Shown here: one piece after another, positions 1-6,839 of the stretch
How the letters are laid out: each line of letters starts with the position of its first letter
Position numbering within the stretch: position 1 is the first letter of the stretch
Notes under the pieces: model-generated
Database searches by the model: none
What the model saw: only the letters and a program-made list of their open reading frames with translations
Told to the model about the DNA's origin: nothing
Source: an uncultured Duncaniella sp.
GTDB taxonomy: Bacteria > Bacteroidota > Bacteroidia > Bacteroidales > Muribaculaceae
Reading direction: 5' to 3'
Assembly (NCBI GenBank): GCA_910586665.1
Contig: CAJUIX010000039.1
Span: forward strand, 1 to 9,926
Length of the DNA: 9,926 bases
Translations under genes and position numbers: made by a program

Positions 1-47
1 GAGGCGTAACGTTCAATCGCCTTGCGGTTATTGCCGTTTTGCGAGTG

Positions 48-79
48 CAAAGTTAAGGCTGATTAAATTCCTGTGCAAA
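48..79 (-). promoter_or_regulatory. Strong leftward Bacteroidetes promoter for an off-window gene
   Basis: Read on the minus strand, TTTG (79-76) is followed after 20 bp by TAACTTTG (55-48), which matches the Bacteroidetes primary sigma factor consensus (TTTG, 19-21 bp, TAnnTTTG). Transcription should begin near position 40 and run leftward out of the window. No minus-strand ATG is visible between 48 and 1, so either the leader exceeds about 40 nt or the product is an RNA. The left neighbour is therefore divergent from the aquaporin gene. Confidence 0.7.
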
Positions 80-95
80 TATTTTGGAAATATTT
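77..95. repeat. Two AAATATTT palindromes spaced 11 bp
   Basis: The self-complementary octamer AAATATTT occurs at 77-84 and again at 88-95, separated by TGG, so the copies lie about one helical turn apart. The first copy overlaps the -33 element of the leftward promoter. That position would suit a regulator contacting one face of the DNA, but the sequence is very AT-rich and could be chance or intrinsic curvature. Confidence 0.35.
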
Positions 96-286
96 TTTGA
101 ATTCAGATGCAAATACGGAAAAACAGACTAATTGTTGGTCTTAAACAAAGCACAGAGCGATAAAAATCCACCAAAAAACCTTTTATTTGAAAAAATTGTT
201 GTAATTTTAGCACTGTGCGCACGCATCCCGCGGCGCAGAATTATCAATTTTTCTAATCACAACTAACTATCAACTATTTATCTATT

Positions 287-1000
287 ATGAAAAAGTATCT
301 TGCAGAGATGGTCGGGACCTTTGTCCTGGTTCTCATGGGTTGCGGTAGCGCAATTTTTGCCGGTATCGGTCTCGGTACCACCGGCTATGGTGTCACCACC
401 CTCGGTGTAGCTATGGCCTTTGGTCTCTCTGTTGTTGCTATGGCCTACACAATCGGCAGCATTTCAGGCTGTCATATCAATCCCGCAATCACCCTCGGCG
501 TGTGGTCGAGCGGTCGTATGAGCGGCAAGGAGGCTATATCCTACATGGTCTTCCAGTGTATCGGCGCCCTCATCGCGTCGGCTGTGCTCTGGATTCTCGT
601 CCATACAGGCAATGAGGCCGGCGTCGAAGCAGTGTTCAACAACACTACCACCACAGGCTCCAACTCCTTCATGGAAGGCAACCTCGTCCCCGCCTTCATC
701 GCTGAGTTTGTCTTCACTTTCATCTTCGTGCTTGTGGTTCTTGGCTCTACCGATTCCAAGAAGGGTGCAGGCAACTTCGCCGGACTCGCTATCGGTCTGA
801 CCCTCGTGCTCGTCCACATCGCATGTATCCCTATCACCGGCACCTCTGTCAATCCCGCCCGTTCCTTCGGCCCCGCTATCTTTGCGGCTATAGAAGGCAA
901 CTGCCTGCCCCTGCAGCAGCTCTGGCTTTTCATTGTGGCTCCCTTCCTCGGCGCCCTCGCGAGTGCAGGTGTCTGGAAGGCGCTTGCTTCTGACAAGTGA
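287..1000 (+). CDS. aqpZ: Aquaporin Z-type water channel
   Basis: This inner-membrane channel of the MIP family lets water cross by facilitated diffusion. The 237-residue product is close to the 231 of E. coli AqpZ and aligns along its length. Both half-helix signatures are present: NPA at residues 65-67 (in GCHINPAITLG) and NPAR at 189-192 (in GTSVNPARSFGPA). The aromatic/arginine filter reads F45, H177, T186 and R192, the water-selective set of AqpZ, and not the glycine/arginine pattern of glycerol channels such as GlpF. Alternating hydrophobic stretches fit six membrane helices plus two half helices. Codons favour C-ending forms (CTC, ATC, ACC), suggesting good expression. The ATG at 287 gives the family's usual MKKYLAEMVGTF start. 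No canonical promoter was found upstream; TAATTTTA at 202-209 is the nearest -7 match but lacks a spaced -33. The metallopeptidase gene follows after about 50 bp, with no clear terminator between. Confidence 0.95.
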   Translation: MKKYLAEMVGTFVLVLMGCGSAIFAGIGLGTTGYGVTTLGVAMAFGLSVVAMAYTIGSISGCHINPAITLGVWSSGRMSGKEAISYMVFQCIGALIASAVLWILVHTGNEAGVEAVFNNTTTTGSNSFMEGNLVPAFIAEFVFTFIFVLVVLGSTDSKKGAGNFAGLAIGLTLVLVHIACIPITGTSVNPARSFGPAIFAAIEGNCLPLQQLWLFIVAPFLGALASAGVWKALASDK

Positions 1001-1050
1001 TATAATTAATGTGAAAGAACTGTATTTCCAAGTAGAGACTTGACAAGGCT

Positions 1051-1920
1051 ATGAGACTTAACGGACGACGCGAAAGTTCCAATGTCAGCGACCGCCGCGG
1101 AAGTGGCGGCGCTCGCGGACTCAAAATCGGAGGTGGTATCGGAGCAGTAATTATTGCTGCGATAATAGCATGGATTTCAGGTGGTAATCCTCTCGATGTC
1201 ATAACTTCCAATGTGGGAAACATGATGTCGGGGGAGCAGACCTCCGAAAACTATACCCCGACTGAGGAGGAAGAGGAGCTGGCCCGTTTCTCAAGGCAGA
1301 TTCTTGCCGGCACAGAGGACGTCTGGACAAAGCTTTTCGCCTCTATGGGCAAGGAATATGAAGCTCCGACGCTCGTCCTGTTCACCGGCTCGGTGCAGAG
1401 CGCTTGTGGAAGCGCCACGGCTGCCGTCGGACCCTTCTATTGCTCTGCCGACCAAAGTCTCTACATCGACTTGTCGTTTTTCCGCGACATGCGCAAGACC
1501 CTCGGCGCTGACGGTGATTTTGCATACGCCTACGTCATAGCCCACGAGGTAGGACACCATGTCCAGCATCTCCTCGGGGTGCTTGACGATGCCCACTCGG
1601 CCATGAATCGTAGCGACAAGACCGAGGCCAACAATATCAGTGTCCGCATAGAGTTGCAGGCCGATTTCCTCGCCGGGGTCTGGGCGCATCATGACAACAA
1701 GATGTTCAATTCCATTGAGGACGGCGACATAGAGGAGGCCCTCGATGCCTCTATGAAGATTGGCGATGACTATCTTCAGAAGAAGGCCCAGGGCTACGCC
1801 GTCCCTGATTCGTTTACCCACGGCACCTCCGACCAGCGTAGCCGCTGGCTCAAGCGGGGGCTGTCGACGGGTGATATTTCAAAGGGCGACACCTTCTCTA
1901 TCCCGTATTCAAATCTGTAG
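1051..1920 (+). CDS. ypfJ: YpfJ-type neutral zinc metallopeptidase, membrane-anchored
   Basis: This is a member of the putative neutral zinc metallopeptidase family (Pfam Zn_peptidase, E. coli YpfJ); its substrate is not known. At 289 residues it is full length. The N-terminus MRLNGRRESSNVSDRRG is the conserved family opening, which fixes the ATG at 1051. One hydrophobic segment at about 25-43 probably anchors it in the inner membrane. The catalytic zinc motif HEVGHH is at 165-170 (H165 and H169 ligands, E166 the catalytic base). A second conserved block, ELQADFLAGVWAHH at 201-214, probably supplies the third ligand through E201, which is inferred by analogy with gluzincins. The family signature HGTSDQR lies at 257-263. 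The stretch at 70-78 is very acidic. The short gap from the aquaporin suggests one transcript, although the two products have no known shared pathway. A strong terminator follows the stop codon. Confidence 0.92.
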   Translation: MRLNGRRESSNVSDRRGSGGARGLKIGGGIGAVIIAAIIAWISGGNPLDVITSNVGNMMSGEQTSENYTPTEEEEELARFSRQILAGTEDVWTKLFASMGKEYEAPTLVLFTGSVQSACGSATAAVGPFYCSADQSLYIDLSFFRDMRKTLGADGDFAYAYVIAHEVGHHVQHLLGVLDDAHSAMNRSDKTEANNISVRIELQADFLAGVWAHHDNKMFNSIEDGDIEEALDASMKIGDDYLQKKAQGYAVPDSFTHGTSDQRSRWLKRGLSTGDISKGDTFSIPYSNL

Positions 1921-1948
1921 AATAGCGGAAATACAATCCGAAAACAAG

Positions 1949-1984
1949 AAAAAAGCTGCGGTTTTACTTTATCGCAGCTTTTTT
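1949..1984 (+). terminator. Intrinsic terminator after the metallopeptidase gene
   Basis: A hairpin has a GCTGCG/CGCAGC core (1955-1960 with 1973-1978), extended outward by six A-T pairs, giving a 12-bp stem and a 12-nt loop. The descending arm runs directly into a T-tract through 1984. It lies 28 bp past the metallopeptidase stop codon and probably ends the aqpZ-ypfJ transcript. Confidence 0.88.
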
Positions 1985-1999
1985 CGTGTTTTTGGGCCT

Positions 2000-2048
2000 T
2001 ACCTTTGTGGCATAAATGGTGTTATCGAACAATTAAAAAGTTTTTATT
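2000..2048 (+). promoter_or_regulatory. Orphan -7 element and leader facing the lpxB 3' end
   Basis: TACCTTTG (2000-2007) matches the Bacteroidetes -7 consensus exactly. It is followed by an AT-rich stretch of about 40 nt and an ATG at 2049, the usual layout of a gene start in this group. No TTTG is found at the right distance upstream, where the preceding terminator lies. The reading frame from 2049 opens MIKTDSKTLIS but meets the opposite-strand lpxB stop codon after five codons and continues as antisense sequence to codon 72. It may drive antisense RNA to lpxB, be the relic of a lost gene, or be a chance match. Confidence 0.4.
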
Positions 2049-2064
2049 ATGATTAAGACAGATT

Positions 2065-3249
2065 CTAAGACATTGATTTCTCGTAGAGTAGTTTCGCGAC
2101 ATTGGCAGCGGCGGAACTCTCGGTGCGGAGTATTTCCCTTACCCTCTCAAATCCCTCGAGCTGTTTCGTCCGAGCTTCCCCGTCGGGGACGATTGCGGAC
2201 AGTTGGCGGTCGACATTGTCGGCAGTACAGTTGTGTACGAGCATTTCAGGGACTATGCAGCCTCTGACACCCGTCTTGACGGCTTCTTCGTTGACACGGC
2301 GGCGCGTGGCGCGGTCGATTTTCCCCCCGATAAGGTTCGGGAGGGAGGCGTAGGGGATTTTCAGGATGTGGAGGAAGATGTCGTGTGCCCACTTCCAGCC
2401 CACAGCCCGGTAGCATACCACTTCCGGGCATCCGGCCAGCGCACATTCGAGGGAGGCGGTTCCCGATGTGACGAGGGCGGCACGGGCGCTTGCCATGAGG
2501 CCGAGGGTGGCCCCGTCGACAAGCGGGAAGTCGGTGAATTCCCTGTAGAGCGAGGCCGGGAGCGACGGAGCGCCGGCGACTACGGTCTGCATGTCGGGGT
2601 GGCGGCGCGCCACGGCATCCATGACCGGCAGGTTGGCCTTAATCTCTCCGACGCGGCTTCCCGGGACGAGGGCGAGAATCGGACGGTCGGGCAGCGAATG
2701 GCTGCTCAGAAACTCGCTGCGAGGCGGCAGCGAGCTGATAGCTTTCTCGACCTCCTCGACCGACGGATTGCCGACATAGATGACATCGACCCCTCTCTCG
2801 CCGAACCATTCAGGCTCGAAGGGGAGGATTGAGAAAATCGTGTCGACATAGCGGCGCAGCTGCCTGATGCGGTAGGACTTCCAGGCCCAGAGTTTTGGGG
2901 CGATGTAGTAGAACACCTTTATGCCGAGGCCCTTGGCATACTTGGCCAGCTTCAGGTTGAAGCCCGGGTAGTCCACGAGGACCACGGCGTCGGGACGCAT
3001 GGCGCGTATGGCCTCCTTGGCGCGACGGAGATTGCCCAGAACCTGCGGAAGGTGGGCGGCCACGTCGATGAAGCCCATGAAGGCCATTCGGCTGAAATGG
3101 ATGAGCGGAGCCTTGCCCGTGGCATAGGCCATGCGGTCACCGCCGAGGAAGCAGATGTCGGCTTCGGGGTCGAACTCAAGCAGTTCGCGGATAACCTCGG
3201 AGGCATGGACGTCGCCGGAGGCTTCGCCGGCAGAGAAGAAGTATTTCAT
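2065..3249 (-). CDS. lpxB: Lipid A disaccharide synthase
   Basis: LpxB is a GT19 glycosyltransferase that joins UDP-2,3-diacylglucosamine to lipid X, forming the disaccharide backbone of lipid A at the cytoplasmic face of the inner membrane. The 394-residue product is near E. coli length (382). Family blocks appear in order: SAGEASGD at 6-13, DYPGFN at 93-98, IAPKLWAWK at 116-124, LPFE at 142-145, YVGNP at 158-162, PGSR at 196-199 (donor side) and SGTASLE at 262-268. The ATG at 3249 gives MKYFFSAGEASGD, the normal family start. An in-frame TTG eight codons earlier lies inside the -7 promoter element and is rejected as a start. In many Bacteroidetes lpxB follows surE, from general knowledge; no surE is next to it here. 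It is convergent with an orphan rightward promoter and divergent from the PepSY-like gene. Confidence 0.96.
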   Translation of the reverse strand: MKYFFSAGEASGDVHASEVIRELLEFDPEADICFLGGDRMAYATGKAPLIHFSRMAFMGFIDVAAHLPQVLGNLRRAKEAIRAMRPDAVVLVDYPGFNLKLAKYAKGLGIKVFYYIAPKLWAWKSYRIRQLRRYVDTIFSILPFEPEWFGERGVDVIYVGNPSVEEVEKAISSLPPRSEFLSSHSLPDRPILALVPGSRVGEIKANLPVMDAVARRHPDMQTVVAGAPSLPASLYREFTDFPLVDGATLGLMASARAALVTSGTASLECALAGCPEVVCYRAVGWKWAHDIFLHILKIPYASLPNLIGGKIDRATRRRVNEEAVKTGVRGCIVPEMLVHNCTADNVDRQLSAIVPDGEARTKQLEGFERVREILRTESSAAANVAKLLYEKSMS

Positions 3250-3270
3250 GTAGTTGCGGTTCGATTTATG

Positions 3271-3278
3271 CAAATTTA
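3271..3278 (-). promoter_or_regulatory. -7 element of the lpxB promoter
   Basis: On the minus strand TAAATTTG (3278-3271) matches TAnnTTTG and lies 21 bp before the lpxB ATG, so the leader would be short, about 15 nt. No good TTTG is visible at the -33 distance. The element contains the TTG that would otherwise be read as an earlier start, which supports the ATG at 3249. Confidence 0.5.
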
Positions 3279-3373
3279 CGCATTAATTTCGATTTTTGGC
3301 CCGCAGCCGGAAGCATTTATGCCGAGGAATTTGTTATGAATGTAAATATGTCATACACAAAAAACATAAGCAG

Positions 3374-3823
3374 ATGAAAAAAATAATACTCTTCCTCTTG
3401 CTCGTAGTCACGGCCGGAGGCGCGGCACATGCCTTTATTGACAAGTATACGCTCGATCGCAAGGACCTGCCGGAGCCAGCTCGCGAAATGCTCGAAAAAT
3501 ATTTTCCGAAGGCTAAGATCGGTATGATAAAGGTGGACCGCCACCTGCTGAAGAAGACTGATTATGATGTCAGGCTCGTCAACGGCACGACTATTGAGTT
3601 TAACAATGCCGGCAAGTGGCGCTCGGTAGACTGTAAGAAGCGCGAAGTCCCGGAAGGGCTTGTGATGAGGCCGATACGCACTTATGTGGCCAAGAACGGC
3701 AACGGAGCCAAGATTGTCCGTGTGGTCAAGAAATCGTCGGGCTATATCATAGGGCTTTCGGACGGGGTGGAGCTTAAATTCAACCTCCTCGGCCAGCTCA
3801 AAAAGACTAAGTTGGAGGAATAA
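3374..3823 (+). CDS. Exported protein with two PepSY-like repeats
   Basis: The 149-residue product starts with a clear Sec signal peptide: MKK, a hydrophobic core, and AHA at 18-20 just before F21, so it is probably periplasmic. The mature part is two related units, about 32-86 and 92-146. Each has an LPE or VPE opening, a helix-like stretch, a KI..V strand, then a Y...L.(N/S)G...F(N)..G strand pair. This is the pattern of the PepSY-like family common in Bacteroidetes (Pfam PF11396, described as beta-lactamase-inhibitor-like). Its ligand is unknown, and binding to a protein partner is only inferred from the fold. There is one cysteine, C87. The ATG at 3374 is chosen over an in-frame codon at 3296 because it begins the signal peptide. 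The gene is divergent from lpxB across a spacer of about 125 bp, in which I see no convincing rightward promoter. Confidence 0.8.
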   Translation: MKKIILFLLLVVTAGGAAHAFIDKYTLDRKDLPEPAREMLEKYFPKAKIGMIKVDRHLLKKTDYDVRLVNGTTIEFNNAGKWRSVDCKKREVPEGLVMRPIRTYVAKNGNGAKIVRVVKKSSGYIIGLSDGVELKFNLLGQLKKTKLEE

Positions 3824-3851
3824 ATGATTTTGAAATAGCCGGAATCATTTT
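3822..3851 (+). terminator. Weak AT-rich hairpin after the PepSY-like gene
   Basis: AAATGATT (3822-3829) pairs perfectly with AATCATTT (3843-3850), and two G-T wobbles and one G-C pair can extend the stem inward. Only a short T-run follows, so this is at best a weak terminator separating the PepSY-like gene from the glucosaminidase gene. Confidence 0.35.
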
Positions 3852-3879
3852 CCCGATTGGAGAAAAATTGCTAACTTGC
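3849..3879 (+). promoter_or_regulatory. Degenerate promoter for the glucosaminidase-helicase pair
   Basis: TTTC (3849-3852) is followed after 19 bp by TAACTTGC (3872-3879), one T short of the usual TAnnTTTG. Transcription would begin near 3885, leaving a leader of about 35 nt before the ATG at 3921. The TTG at 3876 that opens the longest frame lies inside this element. Confidence 0.4.
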
Positions 3880-3920
3880 GCGTCAAATACAGAAAACATC
3901 CTTTAAGAGCCCTACGCACT

Positions 3921-4604
3921 ATGCTCCGTTTCAGCTTCTCGTTCCTATTATGGTCTTTCGCCGTGATAGCCTTTGCGAAAACTCCAATCTTTGGCAAGGC
4001 CGAGGTAGAGATTGACCATATGTACGAGTATGTGTGCCGTCATAATCCTGATTTCGAGCGGGAAGTGGCGGAGGCTTTCTACACTGTCGGCGAGCGCTAT
4101 GGTATCCGTGGCGACATAGCCCTCTGCCAGGCCATCATAGAGACAGGCTGGTTCCGCTTTGACAACGGTACGGCTGTCCGGCCTGACTCCCACAATTATT
4201 GCGGTCTCGGGGTGAAGAGACGCGGCGACAAGGGGTGCTCTTTCAACAGTGTCGATGAGGGCGTGACGGCTATGATACAGCATCTTTATGCCTACGCTTG
4301 CTCCCACAAGCTCCCGAAGGGGGAGAAGGTGGTCGACCCGCGTTTTGGCTATGTCGAGCGCGGCTGTGCCCCGACATGGGAGAAGCTTGCCGGCCGCTGG
4401 GCCATGAACCCGCGCTACGGCAAGAACATATTGCAAATCTATTCCGGCCTTTCAGCCTGCGCGCTTGCCAGATCGGGCAAGACAGTCAAGCTTATAGAAG
4501 TCGATATACCCGACGAGCTTTTTGATGCAGACTACTCTGACATGGACTGTATGCACGACGTGGAGCAGAGTGTGGAAGTGGCCAATAACGAACTTTTTAA
4601 ATGA
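3921..4604 (+). CDS. Secreted glucosaminidase domain protein (peptidoglycan hydrolase)
   Basis: This is a single-domain member of the glucosaminidase family (GH73-like, Pfam PF01832), which cuts the glycan strands of peptidoglycan at N-acetylglucosamine. The 227-residue product has a signal peptide (hydrophobic core at about 5-18, AFA before K20), so it acts in the periplasm. The core matches the family: CQAIIETGWFRF with likely catalytic E74, NYCGLG at 92-97, an QHLYAYA helix at 120-126, LAGRWA at 156-161 and YGKNILQIY at 166-174. No LysM or SH3 wall-binding domain is attached. The last 30 or so residues are acidic and unlike the domain. The ATG at 3921 is preferred; the longer frame from TTG at 3876 begins inside a promoter-like element and would bury the signal peptide. 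The stop codon overlaps the start of the helicase gene (ATGA), implying translational coupling. Confidence 0.85.
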   Translation: MLRFSFSFLLWSFAVIAFAKTPIFGKAEVEIDHMYEYVCRHNPDFEREVAEAFYTVGERYGIRGDIALCQAIIETGWFRFDNGTAVRPDSHNYCGLGVKRRGDKGCSFNSVDEGVTAMIQHLYAYACSHKLPKGEKVVDPRFGYVERGCAPTWEKLAGRWAMNPRYGKNILQIYSGLSACALARSGKTVKLIEVDIPDELFDADYSDMDCMHDVEQSVEVANNELFK

Positions 4605-5929
4605 AAGAGAAAGAAATACTCGCCAATATAGCCTCGCGCTTGCAGATTGCGGATCTTAACCCGATGCAGCAGCGCATGGCGGCCCTTCCCGTCAAGGGGA
4701 CTGTCACGCTCATAGCGCCGACAGGGTCGGGGAAGACAGTGGCCTTTGCCATACCCTTGCTCAAAAGCCTCGGGACGGCTGACGGGAGGGTGCGGGCCGT
4801 GGTCATGGCTCCCTCGAGAGAGCTTGTGCTTCAGATTGCCGATGTCCTGCGCCCGATTTCGACAGGGTTGAAGACTGTCGCGTTCTATGGCGGCCATGCC
4901 ATGCAGGAGGAGGTCAATTCGCTCTCTGTCGTGCCCGACATCATCGTGGCCACTCCCGGACGTCTGCTTGACCATATCAAGCGCGGCAATATCGACCTGT
5001 CAGGGGTCAGGACACTCGTGCTCGACGAGTATGACAAGGCATTGGAACTTGGTTTTGCCGATGAGATGAAGCGCGTGTGCCGCAAGCTACAGTCGGTGTC
5101 ATTCGTGATTCTTACGTCGGCCACCATAATTGCCGAGCTGCCTGACTTCCTGCCGAAGACCAAGTCGGCCGTAACGCTCGACTTCGGCATCGACAGCGAC
5201 TCGCCGAGGAAGCGTATGCAGATTGTCAATGTCCCCTCGGCCGTGCGCGATAAGCTCGATACGCTCATTGACCTTCTGCGCTCGCTCCCCGACGGGAGGG
5301 TAATCGTCTTTGCCAACCACAGAGAGAGCGTGGAGCGAATTTACGAGGCCGTGCGCCGTGCGGGACTTCCGGTCGGTATCTATCATGGAGGCCTTGAGCA
5401 GCATGACAGGGAGAACGCGGTAGAACTTCTCAACAATGGGACGACCCCTGTACTCATATCGACCGACCTCGGCTCTCGCGGGCTCGATATCCCTGAGCTG
5501 TCGACAGTGGTCCACTATCACCTTCCTCCTTCGGCTGAGGCGTGGGTGCACCGCAACGGGCGCACCGCCCGTCAGGATGCGTCGGGCGAGGTCTATGTTA
5601 TAACATCGGAGGGGGAGACTATCCCGGATTATGTGGAGTGGGACCGCGACTATATCCCGCAGGGCCATTCGGACAATCCGATACGCTCTGATGTGGCGAC
5701 GCTCTATTTCAATGTCGGGAAGAAGGAGAAAATCTCGCGTGGCGACATTGTCGGCTTCCTTATAGCCAAAGGTGGACTGACGGCTGGACAGATAGGGCGC
5801 ATAGCGCTGCGCGACCATTCTGCTCTCGTTGCAGTCCCGGTGTCGGAGGCCGGACGTCTCGTCAAAGTGCTCTCCCCTGAAAAAATCAAGAATACAAGGG
5901 CTAAAATATCGGTTCTGAAAAACAAATAG
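4601..5929 (+). CDS. DbpA-like DEAD-box RNA helicase
   Basis: An ATP-dependent RNA helicase with the architecture of DbpA, which in E. coli acts in assembly of the large ribosomal subunit by binding hairpin 92 of 23S rRNA. Motifs in order: a Q-motif-like NPMQQ at 20-24, motif I APTGSGKT at 39-46, Ia PSRELVLQ at 71-78, Ib TPGRL at 118-122, motif II DEYD at 142-145, III SAT at 173-175, IV IVFANHR at 235-241, V STDLGSRGLDIP at 287-298 and VI HRNGRTAR at 317-324. Residues 365-442 form a DbpA RNA-binding domain, with RGDIVGFLIAKGGLTAGQIG as its clearest block. The length (442) is close to E. coli DbpA (457). Two motifs deviate: DEYD replaces DEAD, and motif VI ends TAR where TGR is usual. The Asp-Glu pair and motif VI arginines remain, so activity is expected. 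The start overlaps the glucosaminidase stop codon by 4 bp. 23S rRNA as target is inferred from the C-terminal domain. Confidence 0.93.
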   Translation: MKEKEILANIASRLQIADLNPMQQRMAALPVKGTVTLIAPTGSGKTVAFAIPLLKSLGTADGRVRAVVMAPSRELVLQIADVLRPISTGLKTVAFYGGHAMQEEVNSLSVVPDIIVATPGRLLDHIKRGNIDLSGVRTLVLDEYDKALELGFADEMKRVCRKLQSVSFVILTSATIIAELPDFLPKTKSAVTLDFGIDSDSPRKRMQIVNVPSAVRDKLDTLIDLLRSLPDGRVIVFANHRESVERIYEAVRRAGLPVGIYHGGLEQHDRENAVELLNNGTTPVLISTDLGSRGLDIPELSTVVHYHLPPSAEAWVHRNGRTARQDASGEVYVITSEGETIPDYVEWDRDYIPQGHSDNPIRSDVATLYFNVGKKEKISRGDIVGFLIAKGGLTAGQIGRIALRDHSALVAVPVSEAGRLVKVLSPEKIKNTRAKISVLKNK

Positions 5930-5951
5930 GTTATAGTTATAAAATAAAAAA

Positions 5952-5997
5952 ATGTGCCGCGTATGCCATCCCCTGTTCGGAGGCATACGCGGCACTT
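5952..5997. terminator. Shared terminator of the helicase and nitroreductase genes
   Basis: A perfect 14-bp GC-rich stem pairs 5954-5967 with 5982-5995 around a 14-nt loop. On the minus strand it is followed by a long T-rich tract (complement of 5940-5952), so it is a good terminator for the leftward nitroreductase gene. On the plus strand only TTTAT follows, so termination of the helicase transcript is probably weaker. Confidence 0.85.
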
Positions 5998-6030
5998 TAT
6001 GTTGATAATCTTAATTCTATTGTGCTTATC

Positions 6031-6801
6031 TTATAGGGTGATGTCGAATCCACGGCGCTGGAGGGCGCGGAGCATGCGGTAGTTCATGGCTTCGCGGTAA
6101 TAGCCGACTATGTGAGAGGCCCAGTCGTTGTCGGTCTTGTCCCCCTCGCGGGTGCGGTTGTAGGCTGATATTGTCGAGTCATATTCTTTCAGCTCGTCAA
6201 GCATGGCCTCGCTGTCCTGGCGGTATGAATTTTTGTGGACGACAAGGCTCACGGGCTGTTTGGGCTTCATGTCGGGTGTCTCGCGGGGCACTCCGATAGC
6301 GAGGCCGCAGACGATGAAGGTCTTGGGCGGTAGTTTCATGAGCGAAGACAGAGCCTCGGGTGCCACTGTGCGCGCATATCCTATAGGACAGGTGCCGAGT
6401 CCGAGTGATTCGGCCATAGTGACGGCGTTCATCATGGCCAGGGTCGCGTCGACAACGCCGACGATGAGTCCGTCGGCGGTGTGGGTAAATTCGGGCATGT
6501 CGATGTTCTCGGCCTCGCTGATCAGGGTTATTTTATTATAGTCGGCGAGGAAGAGTAGGAAGTGGTTGCAGGTCTTAATCTGCTTCTGGTTTGTCAGTTT
6601 GTAGATTTGTTCTTTCAGTTCTTGGTCCGTAATGTCTATGACGGAGAACTGTTGGCCGTTGTAGCTTGTCGGAGTGTTGCGGATAGCCTCGTAAATAAGT
6701 TCCATCTGTTCATCCGATATCGCTTCCCGCTCGTAGCGGCGTATGCTTCGGCGCTCGAGCAGAGTCTCTTTTACGCTTTTCATAATGTGTTTATTTGACA
6801 T
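6031..6801 (-). CDS. NAD(P)H-dependent nitroreductase family flavoprotein
   Basis: A cytosolic FMN oxidoreductase of the nitroreductase superfamily, most like the NfsA/Frp branch, which reduces nitroaromatics, quinones or flavins with NAD(P)H. Its natural substrate here is unknown. The 256-residue product shows RRSIRRYE at 17-24 (FMN phosphate region), PTSYNGQQ at 44-51 (FMN binding), LGLGTCPIGYAR at 133-144 and KLPPKTFIVCGLAIGVP at 156-172. The C-terminal KPKQPVSLVVHKNSY and extended helical tail fit the NfsA/Frp type, which is usually about 240 residues. Two ATG starts are possible: 6801 as given, and 6783 (MKSVKETLLERRSIRRY), which gives 250 residues and places RRSIRRY where E. coli NfsA has its equivalent; 6783 may be the true start. 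It is convergent with the helicase gene and divergent from the antiporter gene. A palindrome upstream hints at regulation. Confidence 0.88.
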   Translation of the reverse strand: MSNKHIMKSVKETLLERRSIRRYEREAISDEQMELIYEAIRNTPTSYNGQQFSVIDITDQELKEQIYKLTNQKQIKTCNHFLLFLADYNKITLISEAENIDMPEFTHTADGLIVGVVDATLAMMNAVTMAESLGLGTCPIGYARTVAPEALSSLMKLPPKTFIVCGLAIGVPRETPDMKPKQPVSLVVHKNSYRQDSEAMLDELKEYDSTISAYNRTREGDKTDNDWASHIVGYYREAMNYRMLRALQRRGFDITL

Positions 6802-6839
6802 GATAACATTCTTAGTTTTGCAGTGCTCTGTGGCATAGA

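Noticed and set aside
202..209. TAATTTTA as the aquaporin promoter
   Set aside because: It lacks the final G and has no TTTG at 19-21 bp upstream; the real promoter remains unidentified.
215..222. GTGCGCAC palindrome before the aquaporin gene
   Set aside because: Eight bases of alternating G and C are too short to support an operator call.
464..996. Minus-strand frames opposite the aquaporin gene
   Set aside because: They mirror a highly conserved gene and have no promoter or domain of their own.
1029..1042. Small hairpin (CAAGT/ACTTG) between the aquaporin and metallopeptidase genes
   Set aside because: Five base pairs without a T-tract are too weak to be a terminator.
2203..2832. A 209-codon plus-strand frame opposite lpxB
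   Set aside because: Its charged, low-complexity composition is typical of a shadow of a GC-rich gene, and lpxB is certain.
5099..5995. A 298-codon minus-strand frame opposite the helicase gene
   Set aside because: It is antisense to a clear helicase with all motifs, starts within the terminator hairpin and shows no recognisable family.
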